A stretch of 43,728 nucleotides of DNA, taken from a virus. The notes beneath the pieces are model-generated. The model had not been told where the DNA came from. It searched no databases and saw only the letters and a list, made by a program, of their open reading frames with translations. Both the position numbers and the translations under genes were made by a program. This document shows positions 1 to 9,756 of this stretch, one piece after another. Location of the stretch: IMG/VR virus record IMGVR_UViG_3300045125_000024, positions 1-43,728 of that record; one strand, 5' to 3'. Positions within the stretch are counted from its first letter, which is position 1. The number at the start of each line of letters is the position of its first letter.

Positions 1-1737
1 CCAAACGCTATTGGCATTCGGTGCTGTGGTGAATGCTGGCGAGACGTTGAACACCTTGCCGGCGATGCTGGTAACAGCGCGGGTCTGCGCAACGCCTGTA
101 GGGAAGGATCACGCTGAGCGTTGCACCGGCCGCGTATGTGATGCCGGTGGTGTCGTCAGCGGTGATGGCAGTGGTAGTGGCGGATGCGATGCGGCCACCA
201 CGGCGAGCGCCGGCCCGTACCGGATCGGCAATGCTGATGATCTGCCCAGGGCGTCCACCACACCGGCTTCAATGCCGACGGTGAATGTAACCACCTCGGA
301 TTCATTCCATTCCGAGTAGAGCATCCAGCGCCCCATCCGATGCGCCTGTGATCGTGACGTACAGGCAAAGGCGCTGATCTCGGTGGTGGTGACGCCGTAC
401 TTTGCGATCAGCGCTTGATCTTCGACCACTTCCTTTGCGATGTCGCGCAGGGTGATGTCCATGTAGCTGACGACTGCAACCGTCGGACGGTTCTTCAGGC
501 TGCTGCCGGTGTAATTGAAGATGCCGTCCCTGACGTTGGCGGGCGTAAATAGGTAGGTCGGGTCCGATGGTGCATCTTGCGATACGGTCAGCGCACCGGC
601 GCCCCAGTAGGGCATAGCGCGGAACACTGAGCACATATCACCAATCAGCTTGTAGGCATCCTCGGCGGTTTGGATGTTGACGTTACAAGAGAAGCGCGGC
701 TCAAGACCACCACGGCCATCAGAAACGAGCGCTGAACTGTACTGACTGGCGGCATAAAATGCCCATTTGTCTAGGTCTGCGGCCTGGATGTGATCACCGA
801 ACCCGTAGCGTGTGTCGGTTAAGAGATCCCATAGGATCATCGCTGGATCGGTTGTCCACTGCGCACGCAACCGAACAGGCCATTCCACACGCCGGCATAG
901 ATCAGCGCGGCCGGTGGTGGGATCAGCGGTGGCATTGCTTGGGATAGCAACCTTGATGCCGTTGATCAGGTAGGACCGCTGCGGGATTGCCGAGAATGCT
1001 TCAGAGTTGCAGCGCAGTGCGATGTATGCACTGTTGGCATAGTTGAACTTTGCGTAAATAATCTCTGTGTAACTTGTCCAGATGAAGTCATTGACCTTCT
1101 TCTCGCTGGTGCTGTCTGGGTTGCCACGGGATACGCGGATGTCAACCGGAAACGTACCGCCTGCGATCGGAACGATGAAGTCGCGCTGGTACGCATCATT
1201 AGAGCGACCGCGAATCAGGCCGCCGTTGGTGTCGCTGTATTGCTGTATCCAGCCGCCGCCTGTGTAGCGCCTGTCGATGACGACGTGTGCATCCTCTGCG
1301 CCTACGTCTCCCTTGTCGGTGATGATGTAGATAGCAGGAACGGTGATCGTGATCTGGACCGCCTCAACCGTTGTGTCTGTGATGGTGCGGACGATGGCAC
1401 CGCCAGCCTGTGTTACTTCAACGTTGACGGGGTGCTCATCTTCAATGTTGCCGGCGTCGCCGTAGATCTCAACAGCGGACTGTATCTGCGTGCCGGCGCG
1501 CTCTTGGTAGATGACATCTTGGAAGTGGTAGGAGCCGTCCCGGCATTCTGCAGCGGCGTGTTGTCGAGGAAGATCGACTGGCGCACCGTTGACCAAGCCG
1601 CCGATCTCACCTTCAGAACAGCAGATCAACGAGCTGCGGCATGGTACTGCTTGCCGTGCAGTGTGTCCGGCGCTGTGCGTGGCTTGCGGGAGTTCCCGCC
1701 GCACCGCCTACCGAGACTGCCGCGAATGTGGTGCCAT
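1..1737 (-). CDS. J: Tail-tip host-specificity protein J, N-terminal part (continues at 43728)
   Basis: This is the large central protein of the tail tip, which binds the host receptor and closes the tail tube in lambda-like siphophages. Reading leftward, the frame runs off base 1 and continues in frame at base 43728, giving about 1,100 residues in total, close to lambda J (1,132). Visible gpJ features include a CEGEIGGLVNG stretch near the N-terminus, a block with VTFTVGIEAGVVDALG, and the frame ending PNANSVW at base 1. The ATG at 1737 overlaps the end of the gene I homologue. There are frameshifts near 1700, 1560 and 230; after the last, the true frame reads GQIISIADPVRAGARRGG. These look like assembly errors. 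The J assignment is secure; the exact first residues are not. Confidence 0.88.
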
Positions 1738-2333
1738 CAGGCCGACCTGCACCGCATCAACACCGGCGGAGATCACCGCAGCTCCCTACCAAGGTGCGGC
1801 CGTAGCAAATTGGGACCGGCACACCCTGCCGTGATGGCCCTGCTGCACGCCCGAGAAGCTGAAGCTCTTGCGGTGGATCCTGTGCGCTGATCTTCGCCGG
1901 TTGGCATCTTCGGAACTGGTGTGAGCAGCTGGGCCAGCACCGCCGGAGTGCCATTTGAGCGCCAACGTAAGAGCCAAGCCCACTTGACCGCCGTGCGCCA
2001 AATACCATCGCCGGTCCCAGGAATGAAGGTCGACTGCAACCATCAACGCCACCAGCCAGGATCCGCCCTACAGCCCTTGCACCCGTCAGCACCGGCACGA
2101 TCCTGATCACCTGCTGGCCGGAGGGGATGGTGCAGCTCGCCATCATCCGAGCGCACTAGCCGCCATACACTGACGCGGTAGTGTTGCTGCGCCATGTGTG
2201 CTTCCAGCTGCGGGAAGTTCACCAGCAGGAACCGCACCGCTTCAGCGGCGCTGCTCACCGCAGCCTGAAAGGTGCGCTGACCAAGGAATCGCGCCAAGCG
2301 ACCGTAAACCCTAATCGTGCGCAGGCTTTCCAT
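1733..2333 (-). CDS. I: Tail assembly protein I
   Basis: This is a lambda gpI-like protein of about 200 residues, needed for tail-tip assembly. The N-terminus ([18 protein letters not shown], then [14 protein letters not shown]) is the ubiquitin-like beta-grasp segment typical of the family. Further on are [18 protein letters not shown], a hydrophobic glycine-rich stretch, and a C-terminal part with [14 protein letters not shown] followed after a shift by [14 protein letters not shown]. That PxxYGRxxVGS ending is characteristic of gpI. The ATG at 2333 overlaps the 3' end of gene K. Three or more frameshifts (near 2150, 2050 and 1780) interrupt it. Position between K and J matches lambda order exactly. 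Confidence 0.82.
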
Positions 2334-3042
2334 GGTTCCATCGTAGGCGCCGGCCGGTGCACTTCATCAGCCAGCCGCCGTAGATGTCGCGGCTGCTCAG
2401 GCGATGTTGGCAGTGATGCAACACCATCTGATCGCCGAGGTAAACGCCGCAGTGGTTGAGACCTGCTGCGCCGATACCGAACAACAGGAAGTCACCGCGT
2501 TCCAGCTGCTCATCTTCGCCAAGCTCGCGGAATCCAGCCTCCCGCCAGCAGGCATCAAACATCGGTGCTGCCTCGAATGCTTCAGGCGTCAGCGGGCGCT
2601 CCCAGTCGCGGATGGTGATGCCCTGCTCGGCGTACCAGTCACGGGCCAAGGTCCAGCAGTCCTGTACGCCCCAACACCAACTGCGGCCGATCAGCGGCGC
2701 ACGGTAGCCGGTAGGTGTGTGCGGACCGCTCCACGCTTCGGTTTCAGGGTTGACGATCCACCACGGCAGCACATCCAGTTCGATGGCGGCTAGGTCCGCC
2801 TGGCTTGGTGCTGGTGAGTGCCCAGGGTGGCTGTGGAATACACCGATGATTTCGCCGGCATCTTCGGCGGCGGCGTAATCGTCAGGTTCAAGGATGAATT
2901 GCTCGGCGGCATCATCAGCCACGTTGCGGCACGGCCAGTAGCGCTCACGGCCGTTGAAGATCACCACCAACCCACACGCCTCACGCGGTGCCTCGGCCTG
3001 CGCGTGCGCGCGGTTGCAGCAGCTTTCCAGTTCATCATGCAA
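2311..3042 (-). CDS. K: Tail assembly protein K: JAMM peptidase plus NlpC/P60 peptidase
   Basis: This is a two-domain tail-tip protein of 243 residues. The N-terminal Mov34/MPN (JAMM) domain shows EACGLVV and the metal-binding [14 protein letters not shown]. The C-terminal NlpC/P60 domain shows [10 protein letters not shown], with the nucleophile cysteine, and [11 protein letters not shown], with the catalytic histidine. In lambda-like phages gpK is thought to act on peptidoglycan or in tail-tip maturation. I place the start at the TTG at 3042, which overlaps the stop of gene L and precedes the conserved fold; the longer open frame upstream lies inside gene L. It is one of the few long genes here without a frameshift. 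Confidence 0.88.
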   Translation of the reverse strand: MHDELESCCNRAHAQAEAPREACGLVVIFNGRERYWPCRNVADDAAEQFILEPDDYAAAEDAGEIIGVFHSHPGHSPAPSQADLAAIELDVLPWWIVNPETEAWSGPHTPTGYRAPLIGRSWCWGVQDCWTLARDWYAEQGITIRDWERPLTPEAFEAAPMFDACWREAGFRELGEDEQLERGDFLLFGIGAAGLNHCGVYLGDQMVLHHCQHRLSSRDIYGGWLMKCTGRRLRWNHGKPAHD

Positions 3043-3713
3043 AGTATGACCCGATACCAGGGAATGAGCCGAACGGCAGCGTAGCTGTAGCGCCAAAATG
3101 TGCTTTGCAGTCAGCCACTGTCTTGTTGCACGTTGGCAGTGCACCGGCATAGCTGCACTCGGCGGATTTGTAGACCCACTGGCAGATATTGCCGAATGCA
3201 CTGCCGCTTGGTGCACGGACGTTGCTTAGGATCAACGCGCAAGCGAGCTCAAACTCGATCACATCACGGTTCTCGGATGCCTTGCGGTCGATGTAGTAGA
3301 TCTCAGGCGGGAAGCTAGCCGGGTCAAGGTGTGCCCAGTGGGTTGACACCACCGGGAAGTTCACGCCGTCGATGTAGCGTGCCAACGTGCGAATGCGCGT
3401 CACTTTGGCGCCCTCGATGCCGCTCGGTAGGGTCAGCAATAGTGCCGTGATGGTGCCGGTCAGGTTGGCGATGCGTAGCGTCGGGCGCGGCAGATTGCCA
3501 TGGCCGGAGTAGCTGGAACCCATCAGCCTCGACCGGGAAGCGAGGTAGCTGTTGCCGGCCCATACCAGCTCACCGTTGGCGTTGAGGTTGGAGCCAGCAT
3601 GGAACCTGTAGGTGGTGCTGATGCCGTGCTGGAGTCGCATTCAGCTCCAGCTCAAACAGCTCGATGATGGCGCCGGGTGCAACGCCTTGAAGGGCAGAGA
3701 CAGGAACGCTCAC
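3035..3713 (-). CDS. L: Minor tail protein L
   Basis: This is a lambda gpL-like tail-tip protein of about 225 residues. It starts with GTG at 3713 ([20 protein letters not shown]) a few bases after the gene M stop. The C-terminal region has four cysteines spaced C-x8-C-x8-C-x6-C, from [10 protein letters not shown] to [10 protein letters not shown]. Lambda gpL binds an iron-sulfur cluster with its C-terminal cysteines, so the same is likely here. One frameshift near 3636 separates the N-terminal 25 residues from the rest. The stop overlaps the TTG start of K. Confidence 0.86.
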
Positions 3714-3716
3714 GGC

Positions 3717-4058
3717 TCAAAGCACCTGGCGGAAGGTCGCATCAATGCGGCTGCGGCCGTAGTCATGGTGTTCGCGTGACCATGCACCTTCGCAGACCCA
3801 TTTGCCGGCTGTTGCGCCGGTTTCGGTGGTGTCCATGTGAACGACGCAGGAATCATCCGCCCTGGCCTGCAGGAATGCTTCAAGGTCGTCGGCATCATCG
3901 TCGGCTAGATCCCACCTGAGGGTCCAGCTATCGGGGCGCTGGTGAAGCCCCATGGTGAGGCGTTGTTCGTAGCCGTCACCAAAGCTGACGCGGCGCACGG
4001 TGGGTTCCGTGCGTTTGGTGGCGGGGTAGAGCAGTTGGTAGGAGGGGAATGTGGCCAT
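3717..4058 (-). CDS. M: Minor tail protein M
   Basis: This intact 113-residue protein matches the phage minor tail protein M family in length and pattern: MATFPSYQLLYPATKR, then RRVSFGDGYEQR and a C-terminal IDATFRQVL. In lambda gpM joins the tail tip early in assembly. Its ATG (4056-4058) overlaps the stop of the tape measure gene by one base (TGATG), which suggests translational coupling. The downstream neighbour is gene L. Confidence 0.9.
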   Translation of the reverse strand: MATFPSYQLLYPATKRTEPTVRRVSFGDGYEQRLTMGLHQRPDSWTLRWDLADDDADDLEAFLQARADDSCVVHMDTTETGATAGKWVCEGAWSREHHDYGRSRIDATFRQVL

Positions 4059-6935
4059 CAGCTGTTGAGGATGCCGCCGCGGCGTTGTTGCTTGATCAGC
4101 TCAGCCTGGACCGCAGCAGCGATGACGCGGCCAAGCTGACCCGGCTTGCTGGTCGCTGCCTTCCAGCGCTGGTGCCCTTGGCGTCTACGTTCACGGTAAC
4201 GGCCACGCCGCCGCCACCTGCGCGGTTGTTTGGTGTGATCATGCCGCCGCTCGATGGCGTGAACAGCTCCGGGCCGCGCTCACCGACGACGTAGGACTGG
4301 CCGGCGGTGACCGGGCCGCCGGTGGCGCGCAGCGCCACGCCAGCGCCGAATGCAGCAGGGTTGAACGCAGCCGCGCCAGAGCTGAACACCGACGCACCGG
4401 AGACAGGGCCAGCACCGCTGAATAGGCCACCACCGCCGCCGCTGATGCCGAAGATGCCGGTGATCTGCTTAAAGATATAGACCTTGATCATCTCTGCGAT
4501 CATCTGCGATGCCATCTGCAGGAATGAATCAGCGATGCTCTTGAAGAAGTTGCTTAGTGCCTCCTGCGTGGTCTGCGTGCCGGTGATGATGCTCGGAGAA
4601 GGCATCATTGAAGGCGGTGCCGATCGATTCCGCACCGGCCTTTGCTTGGTTGATCGGATCCATCAGATCCTTCAACCGCTGGGAGTATTCCGTGATTGGA
4701 TCAGTGGTTGCCAGCGGGTCGAGGTTGATGTCAGTGCGGAAGGTGCCGGCGCCTGCCCCCAGTGGCTCGCCTGGGGTGAACCCTGCGCGTTGGTAGAAGG
4801 ACTGCAGCTGCTCTGCTGCGCGGCGCTGCTCAAGAGCCCTGATCGCACGATCTCGAAGCTCCGTAGCTCTTGCTGTGGCCGAATCTCGCTGATCCTTATT
4901 TTTAAGCTCTAGGATTTCTTTCAGCGTATCGCGGTACTCAAATTGAATCTGTAGGCGTTCTTTTCGTAGTCATTCGCCGCTTTATCAAGCCTGAGCTTGC
5001 GTTCCTAGTTCGGTATTTAGCTTGACGCCATCTTGAAATGATTGCTTGATTGCATCCGCTGCCTTCTCCGCATCAGTCTTGCCCTTGCCACCGCCCACCT
5101 GCCCCCTGCTGCTGCAGCTGCGGCGGCTGGTGCAGTGCTGCCGACGGTCTGGCCAACCTTGACGCCGGCTTGCGCGGCGGTGCGTGTTGGCAGTGCCATT
5201 GTTGCTTGTGCACGCGCTGCGCGCTCCATAAGCAACTCTCTGCGCGCTTGCCTGCCCAGTAGTTGGAATGCCAAATAGCTGGGACGCTGGGCCCTAGCAA
5301 TGTCTGAAGTGCAATAGTACCGGGCTGGTGATAACCCTGCTTGCCTCTGCGCACCTGCTGCAATGTTTGAGCAGCCCTGCCTTTTGCTCCTGCGTTGCGC
5401 TTCCTTGGTAGATCGCGGCCGCGCCGCCTGCTACGCGCTCACCCCTAAGACGACGCACCTCAGCAGCGGCAGTCATCGCCTCTTGCAGTCCTGTTGTTAC
5501 AAGATTGATTCCAATGGTGATAACGCCAACAGCCGCAAGACTGGCCAGCATTGCACGCAACCCTGATAGAACTGGCGTAGCTGTTGCCGCTGCAGCCTGC
5601 AGCGCCTTTGTGTTGCCTGTATAGAGAGCAAATGCTGATGAACTGGTGGTCGCAGCGGTGCCGGCAGCCGTGGTAGTCGTCGCCATTGATGTCATGGCGG
5701 CAACAAAAGCCATGCGCAGCGCGATGATGCCTTCGATGGCTTTTTTAGGATCAACATCTGCGCCAGCAGCTTCACAAGCTCAGCCGTAGCTGTGGCTACT
5801 GGCTTTGGTATTGCGTTGATGATGTCAGCGAATCCATTGATCGCACCCGTTACACCCTTGATCGAATCAACAACGACGCGCCGAATGCTTTGCCTAGTGC
5901 TTCGCTTAGGTTCTTGAATGCTGTATCGAGTGCCTTGAGTTGATTCTCAAGGCTAACTTTCATGGTCTTAAAGTCTGCATCTGTCTTGCCTGTTGCATCC
6001 CCAAGCTGACCGAGGATGTTGGCAAAGTCTTTGCCCTGTTTGGCATTTGCCGCGAACACGCCGCGCATGGCCTCCTGGGAACCGAGCAGCCGGGCCACGG
6101 ATTCCTTGTTGGTGTCTTGCTTCTTCGCAAGTTCAGCCATCAGGCCCGTGAAGCCCTTAGCGGACAAGCCCTTGAAGGTTCCACTCAATGCCGAGTGCTT
6201 TTGCTGCCTCCTGTGACTCCTTGGTGGGCTGTAGGAGTGTATTCAGCGCTGCACCGAGGCCGGTGAATGCAATTTCAGCCGTAGCGCCGTTCTTGGTGGC
6301 GGAATGCAATGAAGGCGTTGACTTCATCCAGGCTGACACCAGCAAGTGCAGAGATTTGGTGCTGTAACCCTGCCGAGCTGTGACACATAATCAGGTCCAC
6401 TCCTGATTGCCAACCTCAACAGCTTTGCTGATGCTATCGGTAACCTTATACGCATCAGTGCCGGCCATGCCGTAAGCATTGAGCGTCTTAACCAGCACTT
6501 CGGTTACACCTTCAGCTTGCTTAGCAAAGGCCACCAACTGCCGCCTAACTGTTGCTGCCTTTTTCTGAGTGACACGAACATTGGCCGGCAGTATCGCCGA
6601 AGCCAGCTGATGCAGCTTGATGGCTTGCCGCTGCTTCGTTCAGCCTTGCTGGCAAAAACACCGCCGAGCCTTTCGCTGAGATCACCTAGGGCCTTATCGA
6701 GCTGCGCTTCACATCACCGCCCACGGTCGCTAGCCGCCGAAGGTTTGTATCAAGCTCTTTCACATCAGACAGCACCTTTGACAGGCCGATGCCGACGCCA
6801 AGGGCTGCCAGCGCTGATGCGAGGCTGCCAAACGCCCGTTCCACGGTCCAGGTTTGACTCGTGTTTGCAGCTGCCGCAGCTGCCCTGTTGCATCGCGTGC
6901 ATCAACATTGATCGCAACGGCTGCACAGCAGACAC
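4058..6935 (-). CDS. H: Tape measure protein
   Basis: This protein of about 960 residues sets tail length and lies in the tail lumen. It starts at GTG 6935, seven bases after a GGAGG ribosome site (6941-6945), and ends at 4058 overlapping gene M. Early residues read VAINVDARDATGQLRQLQTR. The middle has alpha-helical tape measure signatures such as ELAKKQDTNKESVARLLGSQ and a small-residue-rich hydrophobic segment with LSGLRAMLASLAAVGVITIG (about 5.5 kb). The C-terminus is glycine-rich (GISGGGGGLFSG, YVVGERGPELFTPSSGG) and ends in KQQRRGGILNS, as in many siphophage tape measures. At least ten single-base shifts fragment it, the worst-affected gene of the window. Its place after the chaperone and before M supports the call. 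Confidence 0.85.
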
Positions 6936-6940
6936 GGCAT

Positions 6941-6945
6941 CCTCC
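6941..6945 (-). promoter_or_regulatory. Ribosome binding site of the tape measure gene
   Basis: GGAGG on the minus strand lies five bases upstream of the GTG at 6935. It decides the start, because the in-frame ATG further upstream overlaps this site itself. Confidence 0.6.
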
Positions 6946-6958
6946 CATTAGCGACAGT

Positions 6959-7143
6959 CTACCGGCGCCTGCGTTGTTGCTCCTGCATTTGATCATGCTG
7001 CACTTCAAACCATGCTGACCATAAATACAACTCCTCCAGCGTCATCTTCTGGCGCAATTCAGTAAGGGTGCAGCCAAGCTCCTTCGCCACACCCATCTGC
7101 AGCATCAGCAGGTTGTCACGCTTTAGCGCTGCCTTCAGTGCTT
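6959..7143 (-). CDS. Tail assembly chaperone T-like extension (second reading frame)
   Basis: This frame of about 60 residues overlaps and follows the G-like chaperone and has no good start of its own. It reads KALKAALKRDNLLMLQMG, then VAKELGCTLTELRQKMTLEE and LYLWSAWFEVQHD. The ELGCTxxELRQKMTxEEL pattern is that of the T-type domain that follows gpG in many siphophages. It is reached from the G frame by +1 (or -2) slippage at or after the A4 run at 7142-7145, giving a G-T fusion chaperone. Alternatively the A4 run is a sequencing error and the gene is one continuous frame. It ends with TAG at 6959-6961, just before the tape measure gene. Confidence 0.7.
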
Positions 7144-7475
7144 TTCATGTCCAGCTTCTTCACCTCCTGCGGGTTGGTGATTACCGCCAGCATCATTGCC
7201 TGGAGGTCTGCATCGAGCACTTCATTCTTGAGCTCCGCGATCTCGCCCGCCTGAAACAACCGCCGGCCGGTGTCATCCGCAGCCTTCAGCACCAGCAGGT
7301 TGAGTGCAAAGCCGTTCGGCGTATCACCGCCGAGCATCTCAGTCGCGGCTTCACGTTCGGCCATGCTGAGCGGTGCCGCCCAGAACTCCAGCGTCTCGCC
7401 ACTGGTTAGCGTCACCGTGCGCTTGGTGGGCTTGAAGTCTGCAGCGGCCTTCAGCTTGGAAAGAATGCTAGCCAT
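7116..7475 (-). CDS. G: Tail assembly chaperone (gpG-like)
   Basis: This 119-residue protein begins MASILSKLKAAADFKPTKRT and contains EREAATEMLGGD, in keeping with phage tail assembly chaperones that coat the tape measure before the tail tube polymerises. It sits exactly where lambda places G, between the tube protein and the tape measure. The frame stops shortly after KKLDMKST, and a T-like domain continues in another frame. A strong terminator lies just upstream (7509-7538), so this gene probably has its own promoter or depends on read-through. Confidence 0.8.
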   Translation of the reverse strand: MASILSKLKAAADFKPTKRTVTLTSGETLEFWAAPLSMAEREAATEMLGGDTPNGFALNLLVLKAADDTGRRLFQAGEIAELKNEVLDADLQAMMLAVITNPQEVKKLDMKSTEGSAKA

Positions 7476-7508
7476 TTATTTGTGGCGTGGTGGCATAACT
7501 CTAGCAAC

Positions 7509-7538
7509 AAAAAAGCCCTCGGATCTCACACCGAAGGC
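7509..7538 (-). terminator. Rho-independent terminator after the tail tube gene
   Basis: On the minus strand an 8-bp stem GCCTTCGG / CCGAGGGC (one G-U pair) encloses an 8-base loop and is followed by T6. It lies 40 bases after the tail tube stop and 34 bases before the chaperone ATG. Placing a terminator directly after the most abundant tail protein is a common way to lower expression of the genes that follow. Confidence 0.8.
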
Positions 7539-7577
7539 CCAGAAACCACACCAGGGACTCAACCCCGCTACAGCCTA

Positions 7578-8341
7578 TCAGCTGGAAGACCGCAGATCGA
7601 AGGTGACATTACCGGCAGGGCGGAAGGTGATGTCCACCATCTGCGGGTCGTCGGGGTTCACGCTGCGGCCGGCGCTCAGCAGCACGGCATCCATGCTGAT
7701 CGAGCGGCTCCAGCACCTCCGTTGCCTGCTTGTCGGTGTACAGCTTGAAGCCACAGCCGACCTGCTGACGCTGCAGCACGTCTTCCATCATCCGGTTCGA
7801 GAGTGCGCTGTCCTCGTTGGTGACGTACACCGAGCAGGAGCCGGAGCCATCAGCAAAGCCGACGATGTACTGCCGGAACGGTGCAAACTGGCCGGGTTCC
7901 ACGCCGATGGTGGTCACATCCAGTTCGGACCGTGTGATCTCAAACGACCACGACCGCACCTGACCGACGACGGCATAGTCTGCGTAGTACTACCTCAGAC
8001 TCGTTGGGTGCCACGGCTGTGCCGACGGTCGTCAGGTCGAGCGCAGTGCCGCCAGCTGAAGTAGCCACCTGCAGCGCACCCGTGGCCGCGGTGTAGCTGA
8101 TGACGTAGTACGTCGTGGCAGCGCTCAGCGGTGCAGGCAGCGTGCCGGTGCCAGTGCCGCCGGTCTGCATGTTGACCACACGGAACTTCACCGGGTCGCT
8201 GACGCGCAGACCCAAGTACGGTTCAACGGTAATCGTGTCGCTGGTGGTGTTGACGCCAGCGGTTCCGAAGCGTTCCGGTGGTACCCTGCGGGCTTGTAGT
8301 ACAGAGCGCCCTCCGTACCACCTACAGTACGTGACGGCCAT
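7578..8341 (-). CDS. V: Major tail (tube) protein
   Basis: This protein of about 250 residues starts MAVTYCRWYGGR at 8341. The middle has FRVVNMQTGGTGTGTLPAPL and TTYYVISYTAATGALQV, a beta-rich pattern frequent in tail tube proteins. The C-terminal half includes FEITRSELDVTTIGVEPGQF and MEDVLQRQQVGCGFKLYTD, and it ends NVTFDLRSSS with a TGA at 7578. Size and position (after the tail terminator, before the chaperone) match lambda gpV. Two or three single-base shifts occur (near 8290, 7970 and 7700). The family is inferred from synteny plus composition, not from a diagnostic motif. Confidence 0.75.
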
Positions 8342-8368
8342 GGTTGATACAGTGGCTTTCCCTGCAGT

Positions 8369-8767
8369 CTACTGATACGCCTCAAATGGAATGATCACCT
8401 GCGTTTGGTAGTACGCCTCAGGCGATGCAGGCAGTACCTGTGATGGGCCATTGCCAGCCTGGAAGATGATGCCGCCAGTATTGACGCGGCTGAATAGTGC
8501 CTTGATGCGTGCGGCGATGTCGAATGCAACAGCAGCGCCGGCACCGATCGGTGCATAGATGTTGATGACCAGCACACCATTTTGGCGGTTGAAGCTAGCC
8601 ATTGTGGCGTAGGCATCATCACCAAACCGCAGCGCTACATCAAGCCATGGGCTGTTGTTTGGTGGGTTGAATGGTGCATTACCCCAATGCACCGGATACG
8701 GCGGAGCATTGGCCATCTCAGCCGCAATGCGCTGCTCGATTGTGGCGCGGATGTCGTTGGCGGTCAT
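8369..8767 (-). CDS. Tail terminator-like protein
   Basis: This intact 132-residue protein starts MTANDIRATIEQRIAAEM. It resembles the phage tail terminator-like family (DUF4128 type): a helical N-terminus, ANAPPYPVHWGNAPFNPP, and a beta-rich core with VLVINIYAPIGAGAAVAFD. Such proteins cap the tail tube and form the joint with the head, like lambda gpU. The stop of the preceding gp10-like gene overlaps its start, and it is followed by the tube protein. Confidence 0.75.
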   Translation of the reverse strand: MTANDIRATIEQRIAAEMANAPPYPVHWGNAPFNPPNNSPWLDVALRFGDDAYATMASFNRQNGVLVINIYAPIGAGAAVAFDIAARIKALFSRVNTGGIIFQAGNGPSQVLPASPEAYYQTQVIIPFEAYQ

Positions 8768-9177
8768 GACTCTCGATTGATGCGCTCAGCTGCATCCCTG
8801 ACGCGCGTGCGGATGTCGTTGGCGATGTTGTCGATCCAGCCGGCTGGGGCCTGGGTGCTTCCACCTTGGCCCTTGATGCCATCCGCCAGCTTCTTCGCGT
8901 ACGGCAGGTTGTTATGCACGCTGTATAGGTTGCCGAGGCGTTCTTGCTGGTAGCCGACGCGCATGATCGACGGCGCCGAGGGTAGCTTCCCTCTGGTGCC
9001 GGTGTGCTTGATGCGCTGTTTTCGCCCACCTGCCAGCTCATCCGAAAGCGGCCGGTATCAACAGGGCTGGCCTGCTTCAACATGCCATCGGTCTCCAGCT
9101 ACCGCGGCACGCAGCAGCTTCTCTGACTGCCGCCAGGCGTAGTCACCGATCTCGCTCACCTTGATCGTGATCGCCAT
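8764..9177 (-). CDS. HK97 gp10-like tail-completion protein
   Basis: This protein of about 137 residues runs from ATG 9177 (MAITIKVSEIGDYAWRQSEK). It has QASPVDTGRFRMSWQVGEN, the typical VDTGRxRxSW core of HK97 gp10 / lambda gpZ proteins, and an intact C-terminal part MRVGYQQERLGNLYSVHNNL through RDAAERINRES. These proteins help complete tails for joining to heads. Two frameshifts occur, near 9095 and 8970. It overlaps both neighbours by a TGATG or ATGA junction. Confidence 0.83.
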
Positions 9178-9533
9178 CAATCCCTCAGCAGCAGCTCATA
9201 GGTGATCAGGGTGTTGTCTTGCTCCACGGTCCGCACCTCAACCACCTGCAGGCTGCGGCCGCTGATGATCACGCGATCAGCAGTGGTCGGTGCTGTCGCC
9301 ACCGCAGCAGCAGCGATCAGCAGCGCCGCTTGTCACCCGCCTGCACGAGGTCTCCGATCTCACGCCGCGTCACATCCTGCAGCACACCTTGCAGGGTGCA
9401 TCCACCACCGTCTCACCCGATCGGCCGGTTTCGACGTTGTGCGTGCCAGGCGTGATGCGCCGCAGGGTGACGGCACCGCCGAACTTATCGACCAGCTTTC
9501 CGGCGACCTTACCGAGGAAGATGCGAGGCTCAT
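9177..9533 (-). CDS. Head-tail adaptor protein
   Basis: This protein of about 118 residues contains KVAGKLVDKFGGAVTLRRIT, then GVLQDVTRREIGDLVQAGDK and a C-terminal DRVIISGRSLQVVEVRTVEQ. This size and layout is that of head-tail joining adaptors. The ATG at 9533 overlaps the upstream stop (ATGA). There are frameshifts just after the start, near 9388 and near 9330. The functional class is inferred from position between the connector proteins and the gp10-like gene. Confidence 0.6.
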
Positions 9534-9756
9534 ACCTTGTACGCCACGACCTTGCCGGAGGCGAGCGTAACGCTCGTGAACAGGCCCCGAATGCTGTTAC
9601 CCGACAGCCGAGGGGAACACTGGTGAATGCGTTGCCGGTGGCGTTCGGTATCACCGCTGATGCGATCACTGTTGCTTCTAGTGCCGTCAGCTCATGGAAG
9701 CGGCCGGTATGGGCTGCAGTGTCGCTGATGTACTCAAAACCCGATCGCGTAGTCAC
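9530..9756 (-). CDS. Small head-tail region protein, beta-rich
   Basis: This protein of about 75 residues starts at GTG 9756 (TTRSGFEYISDTAAHTGRF), overlapping the upstream stop. It reads ITALEATVIASAVIPNATGN-like text in its middle (here ELTALEATVIASAVIPNATG) and ends LFTSVTLASGKVVAYKV after one shift near 9590. Proteins of this type are common between head and tail genes of siphophages and have beta-rich composition; a spike or decoration role is possible but not shown. Confidence 0.6.

Noticed and set aside
1240-1890. 216-residue plus-strand open frame opposite gene J
   Set aside because: It lies wholly opposite the gpJ and gpI coding sequence, and its composition mirrors the reverse of those codons.
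7270-8064. Long open frame on the plus strand opposite the tail chaperone and tube genes
   Set aside because: It is antisense to well-supported leftward genes, crosses the terminator, and its product has no domain-like pattern. Open antisense frames are common in GC-rich DNA.
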